64,000 nucleotides of DNA from Yoonia vestfoldensis SKA53 (GCF_000152785.1 NZ_CH672414.1:2276443-2340442); one strand, 5' to 3'; shown: positions 17,710-27,341, counted from the first letter of the stretch. The notes: generated by a model not told the origin, from the sequence alone. Made by a program: numbers and translations.

Positions 17710-18668
17710 CAATCGGGATCGCAGGCGGCGGGGCCTTTGGGACAGCACTTGGCGTCGCACTGGCACGCGATGGGCGCGATGTGCAGGTTTGGGCGCGGGA
17801 CGTTGCGGCAGTGGCACAGATGCAGGCTAACCGCGCAAACGCCCGCCTGCCGGGCGTGACATTGCCGGATGAAATCACGATTTCTGCCGTATTAGACCCA
17901 CTTTTCGCCTGCGATACCCTGTTGTTGGCTATCCCTGCACAGGCGCTGGTACCGTTTTTGCAGGACCATAGTGCGCGGTTGGCAGGCAAGGTGCTGGTCG
18001 CCTGCTGCAAGGGGATCGACCTGCAGCGCATGACCGGCCCCGCCAGCACGATCCGTGATCTGGTGCCGGATGCACAGGCCGCGGTTCTGACCGGCCCCAG
18101 CTTTGCTGCTGATATTGCGCGGGGCTTGCCCACGGCGCTGACCATCGCTTGCGCGGATGACGCGACGGGTATGATGTTGCAACAGATGTTGTCCACGCCG
18201 ACCCTGCGGTTGTACCGCACGACCGACATCATCGGCGCGGAACTGGGCGGCGCGTTGAAGAATGTCATGGCGATTGCCGCAGGTGTGACGATCGGGGCCG
18301 GCCTTGGCGACAGTGCGCGCGCGGCGCTAATCACACGTGGTTTCGCAGAAATGCAGCGGCTGGTCGGGCAGCTTGGCGGGCAGGCCGACACGCTGCGCGG
18401 CTTGTCGGGGCTGGGCGATCTGGTGCTAACCTGCACATCCGAGCAATCGCGCAACTATCGTTTCGGGGTCGCGCTGGGGGCGGGACAAGCCTTTGACGCG
18501 ACGACCACCGTCGAAGGCGCCGCAACCGCCCGCGCCCTGCAGCAACTGGCGCTTGATCTGGGCATCGACCTGCCGATATGCACGGTTGTCGCTGACCTGA
18601 CCATGGGTCGAACCGATGTGAAAACCGCGCTGCACGCCTTACTGTCGCGCCCTTTGAAAGAAGAATAG
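17706..18668 (+). CDS. gpsA: NAD(P)-dependent glycerol-3-phosphate dehydrogenase
   Basis: GpsA (320 aa) reduces dihydroxyacetone phosphate to sn-glycerol 3-phosphate for phospholipid synthesis. It has the Rossmann dinucleotide site [17 protein letters not shown], the substrate segment [20 protein letters not shown], and the catalytic lysine region [17 protein letters not shown]. The C-terminal helical domain holds [17 protein letters not shown]. It is second in the tsaD-gpsA-yciI-EVE operon; length is normal. Confidence 0.97.
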   Translation: MTIGIAGGGAFGTALGVALARDGRDVQVWARDVAAVAQMQANRANARLPGVTLPDEITISAVLDPLFACDTLLLAIPAQALVPFLQDHSARLAGKVLVACCKGIDLQRMTGPASTIRDLVPDAQAAVLTGPSFAADIARGLPTALTIACADDATGMMLQQMLSTPTLRLYRTTDIIGAELGGALKNVMAIAAGVTIGAGLGDSARAALITRGFAEMQRLVGQLGGQADTLRGLSGLGDLVLTCTSEQSRNYRFGVALGAGQAFDATTTVEGAATARALQQLALDLGIDLPICTVVADLTMGRTDVKTALHALLSRPLKEE

Positions 18669-18941
18669 ATGCGTTTCGCCCTGCTTGCCAAAGACAAACC
18701 CGGTGCTCTGCAAACCCGGCTTGATAACCGCGACGCCCATCTGGCCTATGTCGCCGAGACTGGCGTCGTGGAAATCGCAGGGCCGCTTTTGGATGCCGAG
18801 GGGCAGATGTGCGGGTCGCTAATCATCCTAGAGGTGGCCGACCTTGCCACGGCAGAGGCTTGGGCCGCCGCAGACCCCTATGCCAAGGCCGGTCTGTTCG
18901 GCGATGTCACGTTGACTGGGTGGAAAAAGGTCATCGGCTGA
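18669..18941 (+). CDS. YciI family protein
   Basis: A 90-residue single-domain protein of the YciI/YCII family (dimeric alpha-beta barrel fold). The conserved His-Asp pair common in the family appears as RDAHLAYV, and the C-terminal segment AEAWAAADPYAKAGLFGDVT is diagnostic. Biochemical function is uncertain for most members. It starts directly after gpsA and its stop overlaps the next ATG (TGATG). Confidence 0.9.
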   Translation: MRFALLAKDKPGALQTRLDNRDAHLAYVAETGVVEIAGPLLDAEGQMCGSLIILEVADLATAEAWAAADPYAKAGLFGDVTLTGWKKVIG

Positions 18942-19360
18942 TGGCCTATTGGCTGTTCAAATCCGAACCGGATGTCTGGGGCTGGGATCAACAGACAGCC
19001 AAGGGTGCCGTAGGCGAAGAATGGGGCGGCGTACGCAACTATCAGGCGCGCAACAACATGCGCGCAATGAAAACTGGCGATCTGGGGTTCTTTTACCATT
19101 CCCGCACCGGTCTGGAGATTGTCGGCATCGTCGAGGTCTGCACCGAAAGCCACCCTGACAGCACCACGGATGATCCCCGTTGGGATTGCGTTGATGTCAG
19201 GGCGGTACGGCCCTTCGTGAAACCCGTCAGCCTTGCACAGATCAAGGCTGATCTGCGGCTCAAAGACATGGTTTTGGTCAATAATGCACGGCTGTCCGTG
19301 CAGCCGGTCACCGATACCGAATGGAAGACCATTTGCGCCTTGGGTGGCATAGAACCCTGA
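18941..19360 (+). CDS. EVE domain protein
   Basis: A 139-residue EVE-domain protein (PUA-like fold, thymocyte nuclear protein 1 type). The start MAYWLFKSEPDVWGWDQ and later GEEWGGVRNYQARNNMR plus GDLGFFYHSRTGLEIVG are the family core; the fold is thought to recognise modified bases. The ATG overlaps the yciI stop by one base, and an upstream extension of the frame inside yciI is rejected for that reason. It is the last gene before a strong terminator. Confidence 0.94.
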   Translation: MAYWLFKSEPDVWGWDQQTAKGAVGEEWGGVRNYQARNNMRAMKTGDLGFFYHSRTGLEIVGIVEVCTESHPDSTTDDPRWDCVDVRAVRPFVKPVSLAQIKADLRLKDMVLVNNARLSVQPVTDTEWKTICALGGIEP

Positions 19361-19383
19361 CCTTGCAAAAGTCTGACCACGCA

Positions 19384-19416
19384 AAAGAGGGCCCGGCAGA
19401 CGCCGAACCCTCTTTC
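19384..19416 (+). terminator. Intrinsic terminator after the EVE-domain gene
   Basis: AAAGAGGG (19384-19391) pairs with CCCTCTTT (19408-19415), and inside it CGGC pairs with GCCG around an AGAC loop. The stem lies ~25 bases after the stop and is followed by T residues. Confidence 0.85.
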
Positions 19417-19652
19417 ACCCCGCGTGCTCCCAAGCCACCACACGCAATCAGTTATAAGGTCCGGCCATACTGGCCTTAACGAACTCTACCACAGGTGGAA
19501 CAGCGCACCAAACGCGATAAGCGCATCATTTGATGTGTATTTTAGCCATAGATGGCTGAATGGCCGGAATATTGTGGAAATATGTCAAGGACGCAGGCGG
19601 GACACCTTTGCACCTTCACCGGTCACCCCCGACACCACACAGCCAGAACGCG
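19417..19652. other. Intergenic stretch between two facing terminators, nothing recognised
   Basis: Together with the flanking terminators this gives a 365-base gap between the converging EVE and ahcY genes. Small inverted repeats (GGCC-ATACT-GGCC) are present, but I see no gene, tRNA or mobile-element remnant. A 102-codon open frame spanning it on the plus strand runs through the ahcY terminator and lacks a credible ribosome-binding site. Confidence 0.5.
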
Positions 19653-19689
19653 AAACGCCGCCGCCCCGTGTGAACCGGGACGGCGGCGT
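19653..19689 (-). terminator. Intrinsic terminator of ahcY
   Basis: On the minus strand a long GC-rich stem (ACGCCGCCG..CCCG against CGGG.CGGCGGCGT, one mismatch, 7-base loop) lies ~37 bases after the ahcY stop and is followed by TTTCG. Confidence 0.8.
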
Positions 19690-19725
19690 CGTGAACATGC
19701 ACAGCCTGACCTCAGGCGTGCCGTA

Positions 19726-21114
19726 TCAATAGCGGTAATGTTCCGGCTTGAACGGGCCATCGACCGTGACGCCGATGTAATCCGCCTGTTCCTTGCGTAG
19801 TTCGGTCAGTTTCACGCCGATCCGTTTCAGGTGCAGGCGCGCGACCTTTTCATCCAGCGCCTTGGGCAGGATAAAGACGCCAGGCTGATAGTCTTCGCCC
19901 TTGGTCCAGAGTTCAATCTGCGCCAGCACCTGGTTGGTGAACGATGCCGACATCACGAACGACGGGTGGCCGGTCGCGTTGCCAAGGTTCAACAAACGCC
20001 CCTCGGACAACAGGATCAGGCGGTTGCCGGACGGCATCTCGATCATGTCGACCTGTTCTTTGATGTTCGTCCACTTGTGATTTTTCAACGCAGCGACCTG
20101 AATTTCGTTATCGAAATGGCCGATATTGCCGACAATCGCCATATCCTTCATCTCGCGCATATGCTCGATCCGGATCACGTCGCGGTTGCCTGTGGTGGTG
20201 ATGAAAATGTCGGCGCTGTCCAGAACATCCTCAAGCAGAACAACCTCAAACCCGTCCATCGCGGCTTGCAGCGCGCAGATCGGATCAACCTCTGTCACCT
20301 TAACACGGGCGCCGGCGCCTTGCAGCGACGCGGCAGAGCCTTTGCCCACATCGCCATACCCGCAAACGACAGCAACCTTGCCGGCCATCATTGTGTCGGT
20401 GGCGCGGCGGATCCCATCGACCAGCGATTCCTTGCAGCCGTATTTGTTATCAAATTTCGACTTGGTCACAGAATCGTTCACGTTGATCGCAGGGAAGGGC
20501 AGCTGGCCTTTCTTGTGCAGGTCATACAGGCGATGCACGCCAGTCGTCGTTTCCTCGGACACGCCTTTGATGGCATCACGGGTTTTAGTGAACCAGCCGG
20601 GGCTTTGCGCCATGCGTTTCTTGATCTGCGCCTTGATGACGACTTCTTCTTCAGACTCGGGGACGGGGATGATTTCCTCGCCCGCCTCGGCGCGTGCACC
20701 CAGCAGAACGTAAAGCGTCGCATCGCCGCCATCATCAAGGATCATGTTGGCACCTTCGGGAAACTGAAAGGATTTATCCAGATAATCCCAATGCTCTTCC
20801 AGCGTCTGGCCCTTGATCGCAAACACCGGCGTGCCACCGGCGGCAATCGCCGCAGCAGCGTGATCCTGCGTGGAAAATATGTTGCAAGACGCCCAGCGCA
20901 CATCAGCACCCAGCGCGTTCAGCGTTTCGATCAGCACGGCGGTCTGGATTGTCATGTGCAGCGATCCGACGATCCGCGCACCTGCAAGCGGCTTGGCCGC
21001 GCCATATTCTTCGCGCAGCGCCATCAGCCCCGGCATTTCGGTTTCTGCGATGTCCAGTTCCTTGCGGCCATAGGCGGCCAGTGCGATATCCTTGACGATG
21101 TAATCCTGTGACAT
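19726..21114 (-). CDS. ahcY: Adenosylhomocysteinase
   Basis: AhcY (462 aa) hydrolyses S-adenosylhomocysteine to adenosine and homocysteine, keeping methyltransferases free of product inhibition. Conserved stretches include [20 protein letters not shown] near the N-terminus, the NAD site [18 protein letters not shown], and the C-terminus [11 protein letters not shown]. Length agrees with the bacterial family that has the ~40-residue insertion. The region upstream (21115-21224) shows no convincing SAH riboswitch. Confidence 0.98.
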   Translation of the reverse strand: MSQDYIVKDIALAAYGRKELDIAETEMPGLMALREEYGAAKPLAGARIVGSLHMTIQTAVLIETLNALGADVRWASCNIFSTQDHAAAAIAAGGTPVFAIKGQTLEEHWDYLDKSFQFPEGANMILDDGGDATLYVLLGARAEAGEEIIPVPESEEEVVIKAQIKKRMAQSPGWFTKTRDAIKGVSEETTTGVHRLYDLHKKGQLPFPAINVNDSVTKSKFDNKYGCKESLVDGIRRATDTMMAGKVAVVCGYGDVGKGSAASLQGAGARVKVTEVDPICALQAAMDGFEVVLLEDVLDSADIFITTTGNRDVIRIEHMREMKDMAIVGNIGHFDNEIQVAALKNHKWTNIKEQVDMIEMPSGNRLILLSEGRLLNLGNATGHPSFVMSASFTNQVLAQIELWTKGEDYQPGVFILPKALDEKVARLHLKRIGVKLTELRKEQADYIGVTVDGPFKPEHYRY

Positions 21115-21224
21115 GCGGTTTCTCTTTCAGCAAAATTGGGTTGACGGTCCATAGCATCGCGACTGGGTTGCCACAATCCAAAGTCGCGTATTATGCAGAA
21201 CGCTCAATTTTCAATTAAGGCGCA

Positions 21225-21821
21225 ATGACGATGAAGCAACCAAGAGCTTGGCAAAGGATGCTGTCGGGTCGCAGGCTGGACCTGCTTGACCCAACGCCAA
21301 TGGATATCGAGATTGGCGACATCGCGCATGGCCTTGCCTTTGTTGCGCGCTGGAACGGGCAGACCAAGGGTGATTTCGCCTATACGGTGGCTGAACATTC
21401 GCTGTTGGTGACGGATATATTCATCAACCAAAACCCAAAAGCGCCGGTGCGCTGGCATCTGGCGGCATTGCTGCATGACGCGCCCGAATATGTGATCGGC
21501 GACATGATCAGCCCGGTCAAAGCAGCAGTCGGGCCAGGTTACGGCGCGCTGGACGATCGGTTGACCGCCGCAATCCACCAAAGGTTCGGTTTGCCTGCGC
21601 AATTGCCAGTGCAGATCAAGCGACAGATCAAGAAGGCCGATAAACTGTCCGCCTGGCTGGAAGCCGTGCAAATTGCCGGTTTCTCGCGCCCCGAGGCGGA
21701 CAGGTTCTTTGGCAAGCAAGACGCGGCATTGTTGGATCGTTTCGCGATCCGCCTGCGGCCGCCCATGGCTGTGCGCGACGAGTACACCCGCCGCTGCCAT
21801 GATCTGATAAAGGCGATGTGA
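21225..21821 (+). CDS. HD-domain phosphohydrolase (YfbR-like)
   Basis: A 198-residue HD-superfamily hydrolase resembling YfbR-type 5'-deoxynucleotidases. The metal-binding residues are visible as AEHSLLV (first His), LLHDAPEYVIGD (HD pair) and KKADKLSAWLEA (last Asp). An AAGG ribosome-binding site precedes the ATG. It lies alone between the divergent ahcY and the following GGDEF-EAL gene. Substrate specificity cannot be told from sequence alone. Confidence 0.85.
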   Translation: MTMKQPRAWQRMLSGRRLDLLDPTPMDIEIGDIAHGLAFVARWNGQTKGDFAYTVAEHSLLVTDIFINQNPKAPVRWHLAALLHDAPEYVIGDMISPVKAAVGPGYGALDDRLTAAIHQRFGLPAQLPVQIKRQIKKADKLSAWLEAVQIAGFSRPEADRFFGKQDAALLDRFAIRLRPPMAVRDEYTRRCHDLIKAM

Positions 21822-21902
21822 CCAAAAGAGCAGGCAGGCGCGCAACGCTCCCTTAATCAATCTGGATCAAGGTAATTCGACCAACCCTGCGGGATTCGTC
21901 GG

Positions 21903-23591
21903 ATGATCATGATCAAACACCTATCGGACCGTCTGAACGCACAGCTTTTGCGGATCAGCCCCGAACAGCTTTGGGTGCGCTACATCTTTGCCGTGACGAT
22001 AACGCTTGCCCTGCTGGTGACAATGCACAGCGTCAACCAGCAGATCATTGCGCACAGCGCCCCGATCTATGCGGCGGCCGAACTGGAACAATTGCAAAGA
22101 AACCAGCGGACGGTCCTCGGGGCGGCCTTGCTTGTGCTGCTTGCAGAGGCGGTGATCATCTTTTATCCCGCATATCTGGCCGTGCAGACCCAGATCCGCG
22201 CGCTGCGCGACCAGTCAATGCGCCTGCTCAGCTCCAAGGTGGCATTACAACAGACAAACGTGCGGCTGCTGTACTTGGCCAATCACGACACGCTGACGGG
22301 ATTGCCGAACCGCGCCAATCTGATCGCCATACTGACAGAACGCATGACCCGCGGCGAAGCGGAAGAGCAGACATTCCTGTTTGTTGGACTGGACGGATTC
22401 AAATCCATCAACGATTCCGCTGGCCACGAAAGCGGCGATGACCTGCTGATCGCGGTCGGCCAGGCGCTGCGCACCTGCGTTGACGGCGACCAGATCGTTG
22501 CCCGCATCGGTGGCGACGAATTCGCAATAATGACCGATGAAGCCGCCGGACCAATGTTGCGCCGCGTTATGGCGGCGCTCTCTGATCCGTTCGATGTGAA
22601 GGGGCGGCGGTTGAAGGTCCAGGCAAGCATCGGTTTTTTAGTTCTTGACCATCACCGGACAGACCCGATGGCTGTACTTGCCGATGCAACCATGGCGCTT
22701 CAGGTCGCCAAGAACGAAGGTGGAAATCGGGCACAAGAATTCACCCCTGCGCTGCGCGAGGCCGCAAGACATGCGCAGCAGCTCCAGATGGAAATACCTG
22801 ACGCGATCCGCAACGGTGAACTCGAACCCTGGTTTCAGCCACAGATCAGGCTGACTGACGGCGCGTTGCACGGTGTCGAAGTACTTGCCAGATGGCGACA
22901 TCCAATACGTGGCTTGATTACGCCGGACAGGTTTCTGCCGGCAGTTGAACGGGCTGGCATGACCGTCGAAATGGATCTTGCCATCTGGCAGGCCGCAATG
23001 GTGCAGGCGATGAAATGGCAGACGATGAATATCTGGGATCCAGTGCTATCGTTGAATGCCGCACCTGCAACCATCGCTGACCCCTACCTGATCGAACGCT
23101 TTCTTCTTGTTTTGCGCAATTCAGGACTGCGCCCCGAACAAGTGATCGTCGAGGTGCTGGAAACCACGCTGATCGACGGCACAAGCGGCATGGCAGCAAT
23201 GAACATCGACAGCCTGTCGGAATGCGGCATTGCGCTTGAACTGGACGATTTCGGCACCGGCTATGCGTCGCTTTGCCGTCTGACGCAATTGCCGCTTTCG
23301 GGGATCAAGCTGGACAAATCACTTGTCGCCCCGCTGCCGGATCACGGGGCAGACAGCGTCGTGCGCGCCATTCTTGCGCTGTCGGCGGAACTCGGCCTGC
23401 ATGTCGTGGCCGAAGGGATTGAGGAAATTCACCAGGCACAGCACCTGCAGGATCGGGGATGCACAATTGGCCAAGGCTATGGTTTCGCCCGCCCTATGCC
23501 TGCGCTGGACTTTGAAATGTGGCTGACCCTGCATGCAAGTCAGCCTGTCACGATCTCTGACGACCGGTTGGTTCTGATCAACGAAGCTTGA
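21903..23591 (+). CDS. Membrane GGDEF-EAL cyclic-di-GMP protein
   Basis: A 562-residue protein with two transmembrane helices (about residues 25-45 and 72-95) around a short ~30-residue periplasmic segment, then GGDEF (~130-290) and EAL (~300-550) domains. The cyclase motif is intact (RIGGDEFAIM) but there is no RxxD inhibitory site just before it. The phosphodiesterase motif reads EVL instead of EAL, while other catalytic residues remain: LNAAP, EVLETT, LDDFGTG, KLDKSL and AEGIEE. Both activities are therefore possible. It sits about 11 kb from the flagellar genes, so a role in the motile-sessile switch is plausible but unproven. Confidence 0.93.
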   Translation: MIMIKHLSDRLNAQLLRISPEQLWVRYIFAVTITLALLVTMHSVNQQIIAHSAPIYAAAELEQLQRNQRTVLGAALLVLLAEAVIIFYPAYLAVQTQIRALRDQSMRLLSSKVALQQTNVRLLYLANHDTLTGLPNRANLIAILTERMTRGEAEEQTFLFVGLDGFKSINDSAGHESGDDLLIAVGQALRTCVDGDQIVARIGGDEFAIMTDEAAGPMLRRVMAALSDPFDVKGRRLKVQASIGFLVLDHHRTDPMAVLADATMALQVAKNEGGNRAQEFTPALREAARHAQQLQMEIPDAIRNGELEPWFQPQIRLTDGALHGVEVLARWRHPIRGLITPDRFLPAVERAGMTVEMDLAIWQAAMVQAMKWQTMNIWDPVLSLNAAPATIADPYLIERFLLVLRNSGLRPEQVIVEVLETTLIDGTSGMAAMNIDSLSECGIALELDDFGTGYASLCRLTQLPLSGIKLDKSLVAPLPDHGADSVVRAILALSAELGLHVVAEGIEEIHQAQHLQDRGCTIGQGYGFARPMPALDFEMWLTLHASQPVTISDDRLVLINEA

Positions 23592-23646
23592 GCATTCCAG
23601 ACTTCCTGCGTATCTGGGACGGCGAAACCAGCGGATTGGAACGAAG

Positions 23647-24258
23647 ATGGCGAATTTTCTTTATCACAACGATCTGCCTGATGGGCTGAACCTTGGGCCG
23701 GTTGTCGCGATCGATTGCGAAACGATGGGACTGAACCCGCACCGTGACCGGCTGTGCCTGATCCAGATGTCGGGCGGTGACGGCGATTGCCACCTTGTGC
23801 AGGTCAGCAAGGGCCAGGCCGGCGCGCCGAACCTTTGCGCGATGCTGACCGACCCCGCCGTGCTGAAGCTGTTTCATTTCGGCCGGTTCGACATTGCCGC
23901 GCTGCTGAATGCCTTTGGCGTCGTGACCGCCCCCGTCTATTGCACCAAGATCGCGTCCAAGCTGGTGCGCACCTATACCGATCGGCACGGGCTGAAGGTT
24001 CTGTTGCAGGATATGCTGGGGATCGACATTTCTAAGCACCAACAGCAAAGCGATTGGGGCGCACCCAAGCTGACACCCGCGCAACTGGATTACGCCGCGT
24101 CCGATGTGTTGTATCTGCACCAGCTAAAGGCGGCTTTCGATGTTCTGCTGCAACGCGAGGATCGGACCGCGGTCGCAAAGGCCTGTTTCGATTTCCTGCC
24201 AACACGCGCGGCGCTGGACCTGCACGGCTGGCCCGAAACCGATATATTCACGCATTGA
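23647..24258 (+). CDS. rnd: Ribonuclease D, catalytic domain only
   Basis: A 203-residue DEDD-type 3'-5' exonuclease. The acidic catalytic residues are in VVAIDCETMGL (D, E), FHFGRFDIAALL (D) and DYAASDVLYL (Y, D). It is much shorter than enterobacterial RNase D (~375 aa) because the HRDC domains are absent, as in other alphaproteobacterial homologues. Its stop overlaps the kdsD start by one base (TGATG), the beginning of the conserved rnd-kdsD-lptC-lptA-lptB block. Confidence 0.93.
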   Translation: MANFLYHNDLPDGLNLGPVVAIDCETMGLNPHRDRLCLIQMSGGDGDCHLVQVSKGQAGAPNLCAMLTDPAVLKLFHFGRFDIAALLNAFGVVTAPVYCTKIASKLVRTYTDRHGLKVLLQDMLGIDISKHQQQSDWGAPKLTPAQLDYAASDVLYLHQLKAAFDVLLQREDRTAVAKACFDFLPTRAALDLHGWPETDIFTH

Positions 24259-25226
24259 TGACCGATCCTGTCCCCTTTCTGGCGACCGCCCGCCGCGTGA
24301 TCCTGCAAGAGGCGGATGCGCTAACGGCCCTGTCCGCCACCCTTGATGCAAACTTTGCGGATGCCGTCACGCTTTTGCTGAACGCCAAAGGCAGGGTCAT
24401 CGTGTCTGGCATGGGCAAATCCGGCCATATCGCGCGCAAGATCGCCGCAACCTTTGCCAGCACCGGCACGCCCGCGCATTTCGTCCACCCCGCCGAAGCG
24501 AGCCATGGCGATCTGGGCATGATGACGCGGGGCGATGTCGTGTTGGTGCTGTCAAATTCGGGTGAAACACCCGAGCTGGCCGATCTGGTCGCCTATACCC
24601 GCCGCTTTGGCATTCCAATGATCGGCGTAGCCAGCCGCGCCGAAAGCACACTGATCCAGCAGGCCGATGTTGGGATCACCCTGCCGCAACTGGGCGAGGC
24701 GTGTGGCCGCGGGATCGTGCCAACGATATCCACCACGATGACGCTGGCACTGGGCGATGCGCTGGCCATCGCGCTGATGGAACACCGCGCCTTCACCCCC
24801 GAAAACTTCCGCGACTTTCACCCCGGCGGCAAGCTGGGCGCGCAATTGTCCAAGGTCGCCGACCTGATGCACCGCGATGACGCAATCCCGCTGGTGCGCG
24901 TGGACACGCCAATGTCAGATGTCCTACTGGTGATCACCCAGAAAGGATTCGGCGTCGCGGCCGTGCTGGGCGAAGATGACAGGCTGGTCGGTATCGTTAC
25001 CGACGGCGACCTGCGGCGTCACATGCAGGGCCTGCTGGATCACACCGCGGGCGAGGTGATGACCGCAAACCCCACCACCGTTTCGCCCCATGCCCTTGCC
25101 GAAGAGGCCGTCAACATCATGAACAGCCGCAAGATCACCTGCCTGTTTGCGCTGGATCCCGCCAACCCCGGCAAGGTCACAGGCATTTTGCATATCCATG
25201 ACTGCCTGCGGGCTGGTATTGTCTGA
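24258..25226 (+). CDS. kdsD: Arabinose-5-phosphate isomerase (KpsF/GutQ family)
   Basis: A 322-residue enzyme interconverting ribulose 5-phosphate and arabinose 5-phosphate, the first step to Kdo of lipopolysaccharide. An N-terminal SIS domain (VIVSGMGKSGHIARKIAATF, then VHPAEASHGDLGMM) is followed by two CBS domains (from about residue 205 on; GIVTDGDLRRHM). The start at 24258 overlaps the rnd stop; the open frame upstream in rnd is a shadow. It is followed two bases later by lptC and pairs functionally with kdsB at 34.6 kb. Confidence 0.95.
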   Translation: MTDPVPFLATARRVILQEADALTALSATLDANFADAVTLLLNAKGRVIVSGMGKSGHIARKIAATFASTGTPAHFVHPAEASHGDLGMMTRGDVVLVLSNSGETPELADLVAYTRRFGIPMIGVASRAESTLIQQADVGITLPQLGEACGRGIVPTISTTMTLALGDALAIALMEHRAFTPENFRDFHPGGKLGAQLSKVADLMHRDDAIPLVRVDTPMSDVLLVITQKGFGVAAVLGEDDRLVGIVTDGDLRRHMQGLLDHTAGEVMTANPTTVSPHALAEEAVNIMNSRKITCLFALDPANPGKVTGILHIHDCLRAGIV

Positions 25227-25228
25227 CC

Positions 25229-25828
25229 ATGGTTGGCGGCGACAATCTGTATTCGCAATGGGTCGGCTGGGCCAAGATCCTGCTACCGCTTTGCGGGCTG
25301 GCTTTGCTGTCGATGCTGTTTTTGTTTGCACGCGGGCCGAACGACGGCACCAAGATCCCGCTGGCGCAGGTCATCGACCTCGCTCGTGACGAAAAATTGT
25401 CCGCACCCGAATTTTCCGGCCTCACAGATACCGGCGCGGTCGTGGTGATTTCTGCACGCAGTGCACGGCCGCTGCCGGACCGACCTGACACCGCCACGAT
25501 CGATACTCTGAGGATGCAGATGGACAACCCCGGGGGCAGCACGCTGTATGTGACAGGTGTGACCGGTGAAATTGACGGGCGCGCGCGCATAGCGCGGTTT
25601 TCGGGTCTTGTGCGGCTGCAAACCTCGACCGGCTATACGATGGAAACCGGTGGCCTGACTGTAACGCTGGACACAGGGACAGCCATATCGGACGGATCAC
25701 TGGAAATCCGCGCACCAATGGGAAATCTGACCGCAGGGCAGGTGACATTCCAGTTCGATACCAGCAATACTGGTCACCAGATGCTATTCACCGACGGGGT
25801 CCGGCTGATATACACCCCGCAGGGATAG
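25229..25828 (+). CDS. lptC: LPS export protein LptC
   Basis: LptC (199 aa) is the bitopic inner-membrane protein passing lipopolysaccharide from LptBFG to LptA. One transmembrane helix (LLPLCGLALLSMLFLFA) sits near residues 13-30, followed by a periplasmic beta-jellyroll region rich in short beta strands (MDNPGGSTLYVTGVTGEIDG). Sequence conservation is low, so the call rests on the topology and on the position directly before lptA and lptB. It starts two bases after the kdsD stop. Confidence 0.88.
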   Translation: MVGGDNLYSQWVGWAKILLPLCGLALLSMLFLFARGPNDGTKIPLAQVIDLARDEKLSAPEFSGLTDTGAVVVISARSARPLPDRPDTATIDTLRMQMDNPGGSTLYVTGVTGEIDGRARIARFSGLVRLQTSTGYTMETGGLTVTLDTGTAISDGSLEIRAPMGNLTAGQVTFQFDTSNTGHQMLFTDGVRLIYTPQG

Positions 25829-25856
25829 GCTGCCCGCAGCAAAGGATATTTGTATC

Positions 25857-26345
25857 GTGTTTCGATTTCTCGCCTTTTGCTTGATGCTGCTGGCGTTGGC
25901 ATTCAGCACTGCCAGCGCACAAACGCAGATCAATCTGGGCGCTTTGGTTGTGGACCCCAGCGCCGCGATCGAGGTGACATCAGACGCTTTGTCAGTTGAT
26001 CAAGACACAGGTATTGCCGTGTTCGAAGGTGACGTCTTGGTCATCCAGGGCGACCTGCGCCTGTCGGCACAAAGAGTTGAAGTCGTCTATGGGAACGACA
26101 CCGCTGAAATCGCGCGCCTGATCGCATCTGGCGGCGCACTGCTGGCAAACACGCAGGACGCTGCCGAGGCTGACACTGCGGATTACGACATCACGACCGG
26201 CCTGCTGACGCTGACGGGTGATGTGTTGGTGACCCAAGGCGGCAACGTCATCTCTGCGCAAAGTATGATTGTGAACGTGACTGATGGCACCGCGACAATG
26301 CAGGGCCGCGTGCGCACCATGCTGCAACAGAGCACGAACGAATGA
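25857..26345 (+). CDS. lptA: LPS transport periplasmic protein LptA
   Basis: LptA (162 aa) forms the periplasmic bridge for lipopolysaccharide. A GTG start with AAAGGA upstream leads into a signal peptide (FCLMLLALAFSTASAQ). The mature protein has the OstA-like repeat pattern: IEVTSDALSVDQDTGIAVFE, GDVLVIQGDLRLSAQRVEVV and LTLTGDVLVTQGGNVISAQS. The stop overlaps the lptB start by four bases (ATGA). Confidence 0.93.
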   Translation: MFRFLAFCLMLLALAFSTASAQTQINLGALVVDPSAAIEVTSDALSVDQDTGIAVFEGDVLVIQGDLRLSAQRVEVVYGNDTAEIARLIASGGALLANTQDAAEADTADYDITTGLLTLTGDVLVTQGGNVISAQSMIVNVTDGTATMQGRVRTMLQQSTNE

Positions 26346-27103
26346 CTCCACCCCCCAACTTGACCGTTAAGACAGGCGATGTCGGCTTGCAGGTGATCAG
26401 CCTGCGCAAAAGCTATCGTAAACGCCCAGTGATCCGCGACGTATCTATCACGCTGGGCCGGGGCGAGGTTGTGGCGCTGCTGGGGCCAAACGGGTCGGGC
26501 AAAACTACCTGTTTTTACGCCATCGCAGGGCTAGTCGCACCCGAAGGCGGGAAGGTCATCATCGACGGGCGCGATGTAACGACCTTGCCGATGTACCGGC
26601 GCGCGCAGCTTGGCATCGGTTATCTACCACAGGAAATGTCTATTTTTCGCGGGATGTCGGTCGAAGACAATATCATGTCCATCCTCGAAATTGCGGTCAA
26701 GGACAGGCACCAGCGGCGTGAACGGCTTGAGACGCTGCTGTCGGAATTTTCGATCGAACATCTGCGTCGCGCATCCGCCATGGCGCTGTCGGGGGGTGAA
26801 CGGCGGCGTGTGGAAATTGCGCGTTGCCTGGCGGCAGGCCCGAAATATGTGCTGCTTGACGAACCTTTTGCAGGGGTCGATCCGATCGCCGTGGCCGAGA
26901 TCCGGCATCTTGTCGCTGATCTGAAAAACAGAGGGATCGGCGTGCTGATCACCGATCACAATGTGCAAGAAACACTGCAGATCGTGGACCGCGCCTATAT
27001 CTTGCATGATGGCAAGGTGTTGATGAGCGGGACAACCCAAGACGTGGTGCAAGATGAAAACGTGCGCCGCGTCTATCTGGGCAACAACTTTCGGGTGAAC
27101 TGA
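26342..27103 (+). CDS. lptB: LPS export ABC transporter ATP-binding protein LptB
   Basis: LptB (253 aa) is the ATPase that powers LPS extraction by LptBFGC. Walker A is GPNGSGKTTCFYA, the signature is LSGGERRRVEIAR, Walker B is YVLLDEPFAGVDP, and the switch His is in ITDHNVQETL. The segment GYLPQEMSIFRGMSVEDNI is typical of LptB. lptF/lptG are not in the window, as is common. Confidence 0.97.
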   Translation: MTPPPNLTVKTGDVGLQVISLRKSYRKRPVIRDVSITLGRGEVVALLGPNGSGKTTCFYAIAGLVAPEGGKVIIDGRDVTTLPMYRRAQLGIGYLPQEMSIFRGMSVEDNIMSILEIAVKDRHQRRERLETLLSEFSIEHLRRASAMALSGGERRRVEIARCLAAGPKYVLLDEPFAGVDPIAVAEIRHLVADLKNRGIGVLITDHNVQETLQIVDRAYILHDGKVLMSGTTQDVVQDENVRRVYLGNNFRVN

Positions 27104-27289
27104 TTCTTTTGGTCACCCGGCGACAGGATCATTGACAAGACGTTCGGTTTTGCCGCCAAATATAGGGGATGACAGGCCATTGTTCATGCCCCGCAGACAT
27201 GCTGACACAGCGGTCAGCCTGCTGGAAACAATTGTTTTTACACAATAGCTTAACATCAATCACTGACATTGCGCGAAGCGGTCAATGCA

Positions 27290-27308
27290 CCCGTGGCAAC
27301 ACCACGGG
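27290..27308 (+). other. Hairpin in the hpf leader
   Basis: CCCGTGG and CCACGGG form a perfect 7-bp stem with loop CAACA about 33 bases before the hpf ATG. It has no T tract, so it is not a usual terminator; it may stabilise the leader or affect translation. The rest of the 238-base lptB-hpf gap shows nothing I can name. Confidence 0.4.
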
Positions 27309-27341
27309 CCGGCACCTGACCCCCAGACCCTAGGAGAAAAG

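Noticed and set aside
19424-19732. 102-codon plus-strand frame between the EVE gene and ahcY
   Set aside because: Spans the ahcY terminator and has no ribosome-binding site or recognisable sequence.
19831-21111. 426-codon plus-strand frame opposite ahcY
   Set aside because: Antisense shadow of ahcY.
21115-21224. SAH riboswitch upstream of ahcY
   Set aside because: The leader is short and I could not find the conserved SAH-riboswitch core by eye.
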